Notes: generated from the sequence alone by a model not told the origin. A DNA stretch of 64,000 nt from an uncultured Anaerolineales bacterium (GCA_937135955.1 CAKZOB010000089.1:1-64000); one strand, 5' to 3'; counted from the first letter of the stretch, positions 26,997 through 36,036 are shown. A program made the numbers and translations.

Positions 26997-27001
26997 AAAA
27001 C

Positions 27002-27085
27002 TTCACACCGCAAAGACGCAGAGAATCCCCGCAGAAGAGCAACTGCCCCTTGCCCTTCCCGCGCTCTCTGCATCTTTGCGGTGAA
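27002..27085. repeat. Repeat D: palindrome between convergent genes
   Basis: TTCACACCGCAAAGACGCAG at 27002-27021 is inverted as CTGCATCTTTGCGGTGAA at 27068-27085. It fills the space between a plus gene ending at 26996 and a minus gene ending at 27097, so it may act as a two-way terminator. Confidence 0.55.
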
Positions 27086-27096
27086 CTACTTCTCGC

Positions 27097-29352
27097 TCAT
27101 TGCGGGCAGGCTGACCCGACCATCAGGCGCGTCAGGTCGGCGTCCGGCGGCACGCGCAACCATCCTTCCGCCCGCTGACCTTCTCCCGCTAAGGCGATGC
27201 GCAGCCAGCGTTCTTCTGCGCCGTCCTTCGCGACGATCGTCTTGCTCTCGATCACTTCGGCCAGTAGGGGCGCTTGCCCAACCAGTTGGCGATCACCCGC
27301 ATAGGGGCCGCTGAAGACCGGCAGGCTCAGATTATCGCGGTTGACCAGCGCACAGGTCACCTGGTCCAGCATTTCGGCGGCCAACACGACGGCAGTCGCG
27401 GATACATCGGGCGTGGCCGAAGGTGTCAGCGTCGGCGAGACGGTCGGCGTGGCGGTGAACGCATCTGCGGTGCGCGTCAGTTCCGCGGCGAAGGCGGCGA
27501 CAATGGCGTCGCGCGTCGCCGTCATATTGGGCGTGGCCGAAGGTGTCAGCGTCGGCGAAGGGGTTGCGCTGGGCTGATGCGTGCGCGTCATCTCGGCGTC
27601 GAGCGTGCGCTGCATCGCCATTTCCAGCGCGGCCACCTGGGTGGCGCGTTCGGCGGCCAGCGTGGCGACCTGCTGCGTCGCAGCGATGACCTCCTCCGGC
27701 ACAGGCGTGGGCGTGCGAGTGGCGTTGGCGCTCTGATAGACGCGCAGCCCGCCGATACCCAACGCTGCGCCCACCAGCAGCGCCACCAGTGCCGCGCCGA
27801 TGATCACTGGCGCGAAGGAACGCGCCGATGGCGCAGCGAGCGTAGCAGGTGTCGCAGCGACCGGCGCCACCGTCACTGGCGCACTCCATTCGCTGGCCGT
27901 GAGCGGGTCGCCAGTCTGCCGCAGAGCGCGTACCCGATAGGTGCCAGGCACACACGATACCGCGCTGCCCGGCTCACTGACGCTCACCTCCTCGCCCCGC
28001 TGCCCGTCCATGTCCAGTGGGACGATTTGCAACTGATAGCTCTGCGCACCGGCTACCGGCGTCCAGGCCAGCCGCTCGTGCGACACTTCCGTGAAGACCG
28101 GCGTATCCAGCCGGGTCGGAGCCTGCACCGCTTCGCTCCACGGCGAAGGCGTAGCGGGGGCGTAGAGCGCATTGAGCGAGCGGACGCGGTAGAAATGCCC
28201 CGGCGGAGTGCCCAGTGGCAACCGGCATTCGGGCCGCTCGCCGCGATAGACGATGGTCGCCTCCCCCGCCTCGAAGCGCTCGCCCGACGCGGCTTGTACT
28301 TCGTAACCGTTCGCCTGAGGGACAGGCGTCCAGTGAAGCAGATACCCGCCATCCGCAGCCCAGCGCACCGGCCCCAACACTGGCGCAACCAGCGTCAGCG
28401 GCAGCGGGCAGACGGGCGCACTGGCCAGACCGGCGTTGCCCTGGTTCAGCGGAACGACGCGCACATAGAGACGCTGTTCGGGCGGAGGCGAGAAGACATA
28501 ACGAACCTGCCGCCCATCGGTTAACTCGGCCAACAAGTCCGGCGCGGCAAAATCGGGCGCAGCGGAAGTCTCCAGCCGGTAGCCGGTGGCGTTGGGGGCC
28601 GGATTCCAGCGCAGCTCAACCAGGTCGGGCGCGACCCAGCGGCAGGAAAGCGTCACCGCCGACGGCATCGCCAGCACCGGAGCCAGCCGTACGTCGAGTG
28701 CGATCAGGTCGCCAGACGCCCCATCGCGCCAGTCTTGCAGCGCCTGCTGTAACTGCGCGTGCGTCAGGTCGGGCAGGTCATCGGCCAGTCGCTGCGCCCC
28801 CGTTGACAGCAACAACAATCGTTCCATGCCAAACAGGCTGCTGCGATACGTCCCCAGCGCGGTGAGGTCGGGCACGACGCCGCGCTGCGCCGACCAGTGC
28901 GCTTCCGACACCTGCTCGCGCGCACCCAGGTCAACGGGAGACAGCGAGCGATCCAGCAGGCGGACGGGCGGCAGCCCCAGCCAGGCCAGGCTCAAAAAGC
29001 TGACGGGCGGCTGCCGATCTATGCGCCCCACCACGAAGCGCACCGTTCCGGCGGGCAAATCTGTCCACCGCGCGCCATCGTCCAGCCAGGTCACTAGCGG
29101 CGCGGGCCAGTCGTCGCCCACTGTCTCCAGCGTCCACAAAGCCTCGCCGAGCCGTTCGGCGAAGTCGAGCGCGGAGGGACCTTCGGCCAGCACAAAGACC
29201 AGGCGGGCCGCATCCAGAGTCAGAGCGAGCGCGGCGGGCACCGCCGAGGCAGCCGCCCGCGCATAACCGGCCCGCCAGCGCCCATGCACGCTTTGTCCGC
29301 GCTCGAAGGCGAAATCGCTGCTGCCCAGAATCAACTGTCGCAGAGGGGTCAT
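27097..29352 (-). CDS. Single-pass membrane protein with Fn3-like repeats, Thr/Pro stalk and SH3-like domain
   Basis: A 751-residue protein. An N-terminal globular part of about 225 residues is followed by three fibronectin-III-like units (about 230-505; note LVELRWNPAPNATGYRLE, YLLHWTPVPQANGYEVQ and RLAWTPVAGAQSYQLQ). One helix lies at about 525-550 (FAPVIIGAALVALLVGAAL). A Thr/Pro/Ser stalk follows with two copies of PSPTLTPSATP-type sequence, then a final SH3b-like domain (CALVNRDNLSLPVFSGPY to EGWLRV). There is no signal peptide, so the long N-terminal part is probably cytoplasmic and the SH3 end outside. The start at ATG 29352 is uncertain; TTG/GTG codons lie upstream. Function unknown. 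Confidence 0.65.
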   Translation of the reverse strand: MTPLRQLILGSSDFAFERGQSVHGRWRAGYARAAASAVPAALALTLDAARLVFVLAEGPSALDFAERLGEALWTLETVGDDWPAPLVTWLDDGARWTDLPAGTVRFVVGRIDRQPPVSFLSLAWLGLPPVRLLDRSLSPVDLGAREQVSEAHWSAQRGVVPDLTALGTYRSSLFGMERLLLLSTGAQRLADDLPDLTHAQLQQALQDWRDGASGDLIALDVRLAPVLAMPSAVTLSCRWVAPDLVELRWNPAPNATGYRLETSAAPDFAAPDLLAELTDGRQVRYVFSPPPEQRLYVRVVPLNQGNAGLASAPVCPLPLTLVAPVLGPVRWAADGGYLLHWTPVPQANGYEVQAASGERFEAGEATIVYRGERPECRLPLGTPPGHFYRVRSLNALYAPATPSPWSEAVQAPTRLDTPVFTEVSHERLAWTPVAGAQSYQLQIVPLDMDGQRGEEVSVSEPGSAVSCVPGTYRVRALRQTGDPLTASEWSAPVTVAPVAATPATLAAPSARSFAPVIIGAALVALLVGAALGIGGLRVYQSANATRTPTPVPEEVIAATQQVATLAAERATQVAALEMAMQRTLDAEMTRTHQPSATPSPTLTPSATPNMTATRDAIVAAFAAELTRTADAFTATPTVSPTLTPSATPDVSATAVVLAAEMLDQVTCALVNRDNLSLPVFSGPYAGDRQLVGQAPLLAEVIESKTIVAKDGAEERWLRIALAGEGQRAEGWLRVPPDADLTRLMVGSACPQ

Positions 29353-29526
29353 AGGTGCCGTCCGTTGCTGTCGCACTGCCAACGGCTAGTGTAATGCCGG
29401 GCGACGGGACGGGCAAGTGCAGTGACCAGGGCACTTCTCACTTAGGAGTCACAGAGCGCAGAGAGGAACTCAGAGGAAGCGTCTGCGCAGCGTCACACTC
29501 GGGCGCTCAGAGAACAAACCAACGCC

Positions 29527-30021
29527 TCAGCGGCGGCGACTCCGGCGCAATGGGGGCGCGATCTCGTCGTCTTCGTCGGCGGGGAAGGCTTCGGCTTCGC
29601 CGGGTTGCCAGTCGGGCAAGGGGAGTTCGTCCGCGTCGGGCAGGGGAAGTTCTCCGTCATAGAGCGGCTGCGCGCGCTTGCGTTTGAGCTTCACGCCGGG
29701 TTGCTGCGGCGGGCGATCGGGCGGAAGCAACGCTGCCAGGAGTGCGCTCAGGCCGAACAGGACGAATATCCCCGGCCAGATCAGATTAGCCGCGATGAGC
29801 CAGGGCAACCCCAGCAGGTAAAGCCCCATCTGCGCCAGAATCCACAGGCCCTTCCTCCAGCCTTCTTCGGCCAAGATGGCTAGCGCGGCGGTCAGCCAGA
29901 TCAGCGGCAGGATGCCCGGCCAGAACAGGTCCAGGTAGAACAGCCCCGCTAAGCCGATGAGGAACACTGCCCCGCTGAGCGCGCCCATGCGCTCGCTCAT
30001 TTCGCTGCCATCGTCGCCCAC
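29527..30021 (-). CDS. Small membrane protein with charged C-terminal tail
   Basis: About 164 residues. Three hydrophobic stretches (LSGAVFLIGLAGLFYLDLFWPGI, LIWLTAALAILAEE, and a long WILAQMGLYLLGLPWLIAANLIWPGIFVL region) are followed by a polar tail with KLKRKRAQ and DADELPLPDWQ. I place the start at the GTG at 30021, six bases after GGGAG. An ATG at 30000 is the alternative, and the frame stays open upstream to 30180. No family is recognised. It is upstream of the Fn3-like gene on the same strand, 174 bp away. Confidence 0.55.
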   Translation of the reverse strand: MGDDGSEMSERMGALSGAVFLIGLAGLFYLDLFWPGILPLIWLTAALAILAEEGWRKGLWILAQMGLYLLGLPWLIAANLIWPGIFVLFGLSALLAALLPPDRPPQQPGVKLKRKRAQPLYDGELPLPDADELPLPDWQPGEAEAFPADEDDEIAPPLRRSRRR

Positions 30022-30199
30022 TGCTGTCTCCCGTGCGCTCGCTCTGTGGAGTCTATACGCAGGCCAGACCCGGCGGGTTGCTGCCAGACAACGCCCATCC
30101 GCTACGACCAACCTGAGAGCTTGATTGTACCGCGCCTGCCAAAAACCAGGCCAGCACCCAGTATAGATGGGTACGAGCAAAGGTTGATAGCGACTTTGC

Positions 30200-30380
30200 C
30201 CCGCCCGATGCCCCTCAACCCCCGGCCCCTTCTCCCGCGCTGCGGGCGAAGGGGAGCACGTAGCGAAAGAAAGTCAGTCCCCTCGCCCCGCGACTGCGTC
30301 GCAGGCAGAAGGAATTTAGGGGTGAGGGGCGGCAGACTGCTGCAAATCGCCCGTCACATTTTGCACGCGCCCTGTCACCG
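30200..30380 (+). repeat. Repeat B, copy 2
   Basis: It runs from GCCCCTCAACCCCCGGCCCC through CTTCTCCCGCGCTGCGGGCG, AGCACGTAGCGAAAGAAAG, CGACTGCGTCGCAGG and GGCAGACTGCTGCAAATCG to GTCACATTTTGCACGC. It is nearly identical to copy 3 at 31688, including sequence beyond the shared core. It fills most of the gap 30022-30578, which also holds the promoter of the next gene. Confidence 0.75.
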
Positions 30381-30464
30381 TGACTTTCCGCCCCTCGCCG
30401 ATCGCTTTTTACAAGCTTTTATGAGAATTTTCTCGAAGTTTTATTGAAAATCGCGCCATGCACC

Positions 30465-30493
30465 TATTGCGTTATCAACGAAACCGTTATACT
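30465..30493 (+). promoter_or_regulatory. Probable promoter of the exported lipoprotein gene
   Basis: TATTGC, a 17-bp spacer and TATACT (30488-30493), in an AT-rich stretch about 85 bp before the ATG at 30579. The -35 is weak. Confidence 0.4.
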
Positions 30494-30578
30494 GGTGATA
30501 GGTTCACAACCAGCAGGGTACGGCGTCCGGCCACTGCCGCACGAGCGTGCTCGTCAGTTGTCATGGGAGAAACAGGAG

Positions 30579-31619
30579 ATGATTCGACGCAAGAGTTTAC
30601 CGGCGCTGTTGGTTACAGCAATGATCGCCCTGTCAGTCCTCGCCTGCGGGTTCCCTCTTCCTGCCGGCACTACTACCATGGCCGTCACCAAGGCTGTCTG
30701 CGCCCAGGGCGAGCCAGCCGCGTCGTGCCAAGTCCGCCAGGACGCCTACCAGTTGATGAGTCAGTTGCAGTCGGCTGCCGTAGAAGACCTGAACATGACC
30801 CTGCACATTGACGACGGAACCAGCGTCACGTCCATGGTGCTGACCGGCTATTACGAGTATGCGGTCACGGGGCAAGAAGGCGGCCTGGGAGCGAACATAC
30901 ATGCCACCCTGGTTTCGGCGGAGATAACCGACGAAAGTGGCACGGAATCGCTGAGTGGCGTGGAATTGATCATTGTGGATAACAAAGCCTATACCAAGAA
31001 ACCAGGAGAAGGGTGGGTCTATGAAGAACTCGACGAGAACGCGCTGCTCGGTCTGGGGGTGATCCTGGGCCTGAGCGGGCCGACTGGCTCCGGCCTCGAT
31101 CTGTTCAGTGATCCGGCCACTTTCACTGTCAGCGCTGCCGAGGCCGACGCGATCGCGGGACAGGCCATGCAGGCGCAGACTCTCACGGTCAACTGGAGCG
31201 CGCTACTGGCCAACGCTGAGGCTCTCAACAGCCTGATGAGCGCGGGCTTCGGCGCGGGCGGTGAGGCGCTGGGCATGACTCAGGAAGACCTGGGCATGGA
31301 CCCGGCCCAACTGGCCATGCTCTCGGCCATGTTGTTGCCCATGTTCCAGGGCACCTCATTCGCCACCACCATCTACATTGGTGCGGACGACGGTTACATT
31401 CACCGCGTGGAAGACAACTACGTCCTGTTGATGGACACCAGTGCCCTGGGCGCGCTGGCAGGTGAAGAAGAGCCGCAGCGCGTGGAGATGCGCTATGAGC
31501 TATCCGGCAATATCGTGCGCCACAATCAGCCAGTGATTATCACCGCCCCCGAAGGCGCGACGGAAGGGTCGGGTCTGCTGGACGAAAGTGGCGGTCTGCT
31601 CGGCGGCCTGGGCGGATAG
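30579..31619 (+). CDS. Exported lipoprotein-like protein, first of three tandem paralogues
   Basis: About 346 residues. The N-terminus MIRRKSLPALLVTAMIALSV ends in LAC, a plausible lipobox, so it is probably a membrane-anchored lipoprotein. Features shared with the next two genes are an early CQVRQDAYQL segment in the place of CNGLSDADCQLL, a long run of alternating strands, a YIGADDGYIHRVE strand, and Gly/Leu-rich Met-containing linkers (AQLAMLSAMLLPMF). The general pattern resembles LolA/LppX-like lipid-binding sheets, but that is a guess from strand pattern. GGGAG precedes the ATG by nine bases. The frame extends upstream to 30444 through the promoter, so I reject that start. Confidence 0.68.
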   Translation: MIRRKSLPALLVTAMIALSVLACGFPLPAGTTTMAVTKAVCAQGEPAASCQVRQDAYQLMSQLQSAAVEDLNMTLHIDDGTSVTSMVLTGYYEYAVTGQEGGLGANIHATLVSAEITDESGTESLSGVELIIVDNKAYTKKPGEGWVYEELDENALLGLGVILGLSGPTGSGLDLFSDPATFTVSAAEADAIAGQAMQAQTLTVNWSALLANAEALNSLMSAGFGAGGEALGMTQEDLGMDPAQLAMLSAMLLPMFQGTSFATTIYIGADDGYIHRVEDNYVLLMDTSALGALAGEEEPQRVEMRYELSGNIVRHNQPVIITAPEGATEGSGLLDESGGLLGGLGG

Positions 31620-31642
31620 TAAACGCCGCGCGGTTGACAATT

Positions 31643-31669
31643 GGGGGCAGCTTTTCGCTGGCTGCCCTC
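31643..31669 (+). terminator. Possible terminator after first paralogue
   Basis: GGGGCAGC and GCTGCCC pair around TTTTCGCTG, 24 bases after the stop. Only a pyrimidine-rich tail follows. Confidence 0.45.
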
Positions 31670-31687
31670 TCTACTGCTGTCTTAATC

Positions 31688-31872
31688 ATTACCCACATCT
31701 TGAGCCGATGGCCCTCATCCCCCGGCCCCTTCTCCCGCGCTGCGGGCGAAGGGGAGCACGTAGCGAAAGAAAGTCAGTCCCCTCGCCCCGCGACGCAGTT
31801 GTGAGGGAGAGGGGATTAAGGGGTGAGGAGCGGCAGACTGCTGCAAATTGCCCGTCACATTTTGCACGCACC
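31688..31872 (+). repeat. Repeat B, copy 3
   Basis: Starts with CATTACCCACATCTTGAGCC (as at 46873) and runs through the same ordered words as copy 2, including AGCACGTAGCGAAAGAAAG and CGTCACATTTTGCACGC. It lies at the same place relative to the second paralogue as copy 2 does to the first. Gap 31620-32026 otherwise holds a terminator and a promoter. Confidence 0.78.
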
Positions 31873-31879
31873 CGAAAAA

Positions 31880-31909
31880 TTGTCCCCAGAACGATTTTGC
31901 GCATATACT
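31880..31909 (+). promoter_or_regulatory. Promoter of second exported paralogue
   Basis: TTGTCC at 31880-31885, an 18-bp spacer and TATACT at 31904-31909; leader about 110 nt. Confidence 0.55.
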
Positions 31910-32026
31910 GGGAAAAGAATCTGTTCCCACCGTCACAGAGCATCCCTTCTCAACAGATTGTCTTCCAACAAGGAGCGGATTCCCGTTTCTCTGACCCGCC
32001 AAGTGATAGCTGTAAAGGAGTCATTC

Positions 32027-33019
32027 ATGGCACGCATTCTACGCAAACTCTCGGTTCTGTCAGTCTTGTTGCTGGCCCTGGCGCTGGCCGTCCCTGCCCT
32101 GGCCCAAGGCGGCGATCCCTTGTGTAACGGACTGAGCGACGCCGACTGTCAGTTGTTGCTGAGCGTCAACTCGGCCATGACTGGCGTTTCGTCGTTCTCG
32201 ACGCCAGCCTGGGCGATTGACCTCACCCTGACGGACGGGACCCAGGAATTTAAGTTCAATGCCAGTGGATCGGGCGCATTTCAGTTCTCGCCAGGCGGCT
32301 CGCAATTGCTGGTTCACCTGATGATCGATCAGGCGTCGCTTGTCAGCCCCGAAGTCTCTCAGGCCGGGTCGGCGGAGATCATCGTGACCCAGGACATGGC
32401 CTATATCTTTTACAACGGGGAATGGTATGGCACTGAGGTGACGGAAGAAGACCTGAGCGGCCTGGGCGATTTCAGCAGCCTGGGGGGCATGATGGGTAGC
32501 GCTGGCGGTATTGGGGGCGCGGCTGCGGCAGCGGGCATTGATCTGACCGGCGTGCTCACCACCGCCCGCGGCGCAGATGAGCAGGTTGGCGGGCAGCCAA
32601 CGGCGACGTTCACCACCGACGTCAACGTAGGGCAGTTGCTGATCGCGCTGCTCTCCTCCCCCATGATTGGTCAGGCGTTGGGCATGGCCGGTGACGAGCT
32701 TGGCATGGAACAGATGACGCCCGAAGACATCCAGATGATGGGCATGTTCCTGACCCCTCTGCTGGGGCAGACCAAGTTATCGGTGAGCCAGTGGGTCGGC
32801 CTGAATGACAACCTGCTACACAAGCTCGCGCTGAACATGATCATTGACCTGCAGTTGGGCATGTTCGATCCAGAAGTCCCGCCGATCACGGGCAATATCT
32901 CGTTCACGACCGAGATCGGGGCCTTCAACGAGCCGGTGAGCGTGTCCGTGCCGACAAGCTACCGTCCGATTGAAGAACTGGAAGCGCAGTTCGAAGAACT
33001 GAGCGCCCTCATGGGATAG
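32027..33019 (+). CDS. Secreted protein, second of three tandem paralogues
   Basis: A 330-residue exported protein with a clear signal peptide (LSVLSVLLLALALAVPALA, cleavage before QGG). The mature start carries CNGLSDADCQLLLS followed about 25 residues later by PAWAIDLTL. The same words recur in the third paralogue. Strands and a Gly/Ala/Met-rich loop near residues 145-165 follow. The second half has LSVSQWVGLNDNLLHKLALN, matching the third gene's GMEQWIGAQDRYVHRLSL. AAAGGAG six bases before the ATG fixes the start; the frame upstream of it is repeat B. The two cysteines probably form a disulfide. Function unknown. Confidence 0.75.
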   Translation: MARILRKLSVLSVLLLALALAVPALAQGGDPLCNGLSDADCQLLLSVNSAMTGVSSFSTPAWAIDLTLTDGTQEFKFNASGSGAFQFSPGGSQLLVHLMIDQASLVSPEVSQAGSAEIIVTQDMAYIFYNGEWYGTEVTEEDLSGLGDFSSLGGMMGSAGGIGGAAAAAGIDLTGVLTTARGADEQVGGQPTATFTTDVNVGQLLIALLSSPMIGQALGMAGDELGMEQMTPEDIQMMGMFLTPLLGQTKLSVSQWVGLNDNLLHKLALNMIIDLQLGMFDPEVPPITGNISFTTEIGAFNEPVSVSVPTSYRPIEELEAQFEELSALMG

Positions 33020-33028
33020 CCCGGTAAG

Positions 33029-33064
33029 ACCGGCCTCCTGCCTGGAACAGGAGGCCGGTTTGTT
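33029..33064 (+). terminator. Intrinsic terminator after second paralogue
   Basis: A 12-bp stem ACCGGCCTCCTG/CAGGAGGCCGGT with a CCTGGAA loop, followed by TTGTT. Confidence 0.88.
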
Positions 33065-33205
33065 CTGGCACGGCTCTTCTCCTGGCAACGTCCCCCCTCT
33101 ACTCTGCGTAATACACATCAGATTAGGGAGCTATCCCGCCTGAAAGTTGTCCGAAAAAAAGCCATCGTATTCAGTCGGTGAGTCTGCCGGGAGGAGGAGA
33201 AAACC

Positions 33206-34687
33206 ATGAACCGCCGACGCAGGATGTTAGCAGGCGTAGGGTTGCTGCTGGCACTGTTGATGGCGCTCGGCCCTACAGCAGTAGCCCTGGGGCAAGGCGG
33301 CGAGAAGCCGATCAACTGCAATGGATTGAGCGATGCCGACTGCCAGATACTGATTGACTCCACAGCGGCTATGCAGGGGTTGCAGTCGGTGACCATGCCC
33401 GAATGGGCGGTTGACCTCACAGTCACCACCGATCAGCAGACCATGGACGTGCACATGAACGGTTCTGCGGCGCTGCTGATCCCACCCTATGCGTGGACGC
33501 TGATCTCGGCGTTGCAGAATCTGTCCACGACGTTCGACCCGACAGTCCTCACGACCACGCTGCAACAACTGGATGCAGCGACGATGGTAGACCTGTTGCG
33601 CGCTCTGGGCCTGCACCTGAAGCTCGACGAGGTGCGCCTGCCCCAACAACCGAACCTGAGCGGGCCGATCGAGATCATCTTCAAGGACATGGGGCTATAC
33701 CTGCATGCCCCAACGCCCACTGGAGCAGATGCCTGGTTCGGTGAACCACTGGTGCTGTCGCCCGAAGACCTCAGCGAGGTAGAAACCAGTCTGCAGGAAG
33801 CGATAACAGGTCTGCAGAGCCAGGAGACACAACAGATGCTGGCGCAGCTTTCCGAGCTGTCCGGCCCGGTGCAACGGTTACAGGCCCTGATGGCCAGGTA
33901 TATCAGCACGACGCGCGGAGCAGACACCGTCTACAACGGGCAGACGATGTACACCTTCACCAGCACCTTCGATGTCAAGCGCTTCCTGGCCGATCCCGAT
34001 CTACCGCCTTTGCTGCTGGCCCTGCTGAAGAATCCGGCGCTGGCCACACTGGAACTCGACCTGGGGGACATCGAGACGCTCAACGAAGCACAGGTGCAGT
34101 TCGTGCTGATGACCGTGAGCCTGATCGTCACCGACGCGCGCCTCGGCATGGAGCAATGGATCGGGGCACAGGATCGCTATGTACACCGGCTGAGCCTCGA
34201 CCTGAGCCTCGATCTCAACCTGGCCCTGCTGGGCGAGCAGGCCGAAATGCAGACGGCCAGTGTACAGGGATCAGTCTACGCCTTGCTGGACAAGATCAAC
34301 AGCACCACCCTGGACACGGTGACCATCCCGGCCCACTACTACCCGCTGGACGAGAGCAGCAATTACCTGATTGGCACGCCCGATCAGGTCAAAGGGCCGC
34401 TGACGATGGGGCAGGTAGTCAGCGGGTCCTTCGTGAACGTGGACGAAATCGCCCGCGATCTTTACAGCCTGCCGCTGCGGGCTGGTGACACCGTGCAGAT
34501 CGCGCTGGTGTCGGAGGACTATCCCTATCTGCGCGTCTACGGACCCGATGGCTTCCTGGTAGAGGAGTTCGATACCTACTTCGAGCACAACGTGACCTTC
34601 ACGGCCCAGAAGACCGGCGTGCACCTGTTCGAAGTCTATGCCTACTGGGACATGGCCTACGAACTGACTGTGAGCGCCGGGCCATAG
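33206..34687 (+). CDS. Secreted protein, third paralogue with C-terminal extension
   Basis: A 493-residue exported protein with signal peptide (MLAGVGLLLALLMALGPTAVA, then LGQGG). It has the CNGLSDADCQILIDS and MPEWAVDLTV motifs shared with the preceding gene and the matching EQWIGAQDRYVHRLSL strand near residue 320. A C-terminal extension of about 110 residues (from GPLTMGQVVSGSFVNVDE to the end, with YPYLRVYGPDGFLVEEF and HLFEVYAYWDMAYELTV) looks like a PPC-type beta-sandwich. GGAGGAG before the ATG is a strong ribosome site. The 186-bp gap before it includes a terminator. Function unknown; surface or extracellular. Confidence 0.75.
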   Translation: MNRRRRMLAGVGLLLALLMALGPTAVALGQGGEKPINCNGLSDADCQILIDSTAAMQGLQSVTMPEWAVDLTVTTDQQTMDVHMNGSAALLIPPYAWTLISALQNLSTTFDPTVLTTTLQQLDAATMVDLLRALGLHLKLDEVRLPQQPNLSGPIEIIFKDMGLYLHAPTPTGADAWFGEPLVLSPEDLSEVETSLQEAITGLQSQETQQMLAQLSELSGPVQRLQALMARYISTTRGADTVYNGQTMYTFTSTFDVKRFLADPDLPPLLLALLKNPALATLELDLGDIETLNEAQVQFVLMTVSLIVTDARLGMEQWIGAQDRYVHRLSLDLSLDLNLALLGEQAEMQTASVQGSVYALLDKINSTTLDTVTIPAHYYPLDESSNYLIGTPDQVKGPLTMGQVVSGSFVNVDEIARDLYSLPLRAGDTVQIALVSEDYPYLRVYGPDGFLVEEFDTYFEHNVTFTAQKTGVHLFEVYAYWDMAYELTVSAGP

Positions 34688-34706
34688 TCTCTACGCGGCG
34701 CTGCAA

Positions 34707-34740
34707 CGGACACGCCCCTCGCGCAGAGGGGCGTGTTCCG
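34707..34740. terminator. Bidirectional hairpin between convergent genes
   Basis: CGGACACGCCCCTC pairs with GAGGGGCGTGTTCCG around GCGCA. There is little T on either side. It separates the third exported gene from the oxoamine synthase. Confidence 0.6.
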
Positions 34741-34806
34741 CCCTGGTTAGCGCGGGGGCTGCGACACCCTCTCATCCCCCTTGCCCATCAAAGAGCGCCA
34801 CAACTG

Positions 34807-36036
34807 CTAGCCGCTGGTCTCGCGCTGCAGGGTGGCGTCGGCGGGGATCAGATCGAGATTGTGCCCGACGGTCTCCAAACCCTTCAGGGCGCGATCCAGG
34901 TGTTCTTTGGTGTGCGTGGCCATATAGCTGGTGCGCAACAGGCTGCTATTGGGTGGGACGCCGGGCGAGACTACCGGGTTGGTGTAGACGCCCTCCTCGA
35001 TCAGGGCGTGCCAGGCCAGCACGGTGCGGTAATCGTCGCGGATGTAGATGGGGATGACCGGTGTGTTGCTGTTGCCCGTGTCGTAGCCCAGGCGCTTGAG
35101 GCCCGCCCGCATGTATTCGGCGTTATCCCACAGACGCTGCACGTGCTCCGGCTCGTTCTCGATGATGTCCAGCGCTGCCAGCACCGCAGCTACGTTGGAA
35201 GCGGGCAGGCTGGCGCTGAAGGCGAACGACCGCGCGAAGTGCTGGATGTAGTGAATGACCTGCTCGTCGCCGGCGATGAACCCCCCGATGGACGCCAGCG
35301 ACTTACTGAAGGTGCCCATGATCAGGTCTACTTCGTCGGTCAGGCCAAAATGCCAGGCCGTGCCGTGCCCCTGCCCCAGCACGCCAATGCTGTGCGCGTC
35401 ATCAACCATGATGCGCGCACCGTGCCGCTTGCAGATTTCGACCAGCTCCGGCAGCGGGGCGATGTCCCCGCCCATGCTGTAGATGCCGTCCACAATCACC
35501 AGCTTGCCCGCATCGGCGGGGATTTTGGACAGCGTGTATTCCAGGCTATCGGGATCGTTGTGCGAAAAACGCCGCATCTCGGCCTGATTCATGCCGCGCG
35601 CCATGAAACAGCCGTCCACGATGCTGGCGTGATCGTCCTTGTCCAGGATGGCGAAGTCCCCCCGCCCGACGATCGCCGAAATAACCCCTACGTTGGTCTG
35701 ATAGCCGGTGGAAAAGACGATCGCCGCTTCTTTGCCCACGAATTTGGCGAGGCGATTGTCCAGTTCCAGGTGAAACTGCAGTGTGCCGTTGAGAAAACGG
35801 CTGCCGGTGCAACTGGTGCCGAAGCGATCGATCGCTTCCATGGCTGCCCGTTTCACCTTGGGATGAGTCGTCAGCCCCAGGTAGTTGTTGGAGCCGATCA
35901 TCACCACTTCCTTGCCCCGAAACAGCGCTGTTGTGGCGTCGGAGTCCTGCAACGGCTGGAAGAAAGGATACAGCCCCATCTCCATGGCTTCGCGGGCGCG
36001 GGTGAAGGTGCGCGTCTTTTCGAAGATGTCTTTCAT
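34807..36036 (-). CDS. PLP-dependent alpha-oxoamine synthase, serine palmitoyltransferase-like
   Basis: A 409-residue fold-type I PLP enzyme that condenses an amino acid with an acyl-CoA. The Schiff-base lysine is K245 in MGTFSKSLASIGGF. Upstream are MIGSNNYLGLTTHP, SRFLNGTLQFHLELDNRLA, DHASIVDG and MVDDAHSIGVLG. The N-terminal EMGLYPFFQPL and the FLNGTL wording match bacterial serine palmitoyltransferases better than glycine C-acetyltransferase (KBL), which reads RFICGT. Substrate therefore could be serine plus palmitoyl-CoA (sphingolipid start) or glycine plus acetyl-CoA. ATG 36036 is preceded by AGGGGACTC; an upstream GTG frame (36084) is less likely. Confidence 0.8.
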   Translation of the reverse strand: MKDIFEKTRTFTRAREAMEMGLYPFFQPLQDSDATTALFRGKEVVMIGSNNYLGLTTHPKVKRAAMEAIDRFGTSCTGSRFLNGTLQFHLELDNRLAKFVGKEAAIVFSTGYQTNVGVISAIVGRGDFAILDKDDHASIVDGCFMARGMNQAEMRRFSHNDPDSLEYTLSKIPADAGKLVIVDGIYSMGGDIAPLPELVEICKRHGARIMVDDAHSIGVLGQGHGTAWHFGLTDEVDLIMGTFSKSLASIGGFIAGDEQVIHYIQHFARSFAFSASLPASNVAAVLAALDIIENEPEHVQRLWDNAEYMRAGLKRLGYDTGNSNTPVIPIYIRDDYRTVLAWHALIEEGVYTNPVVSPGVPPNSSLLRTSYMATHTKEHLDRALKGLETVGHNLDLIPADATLQRETSG

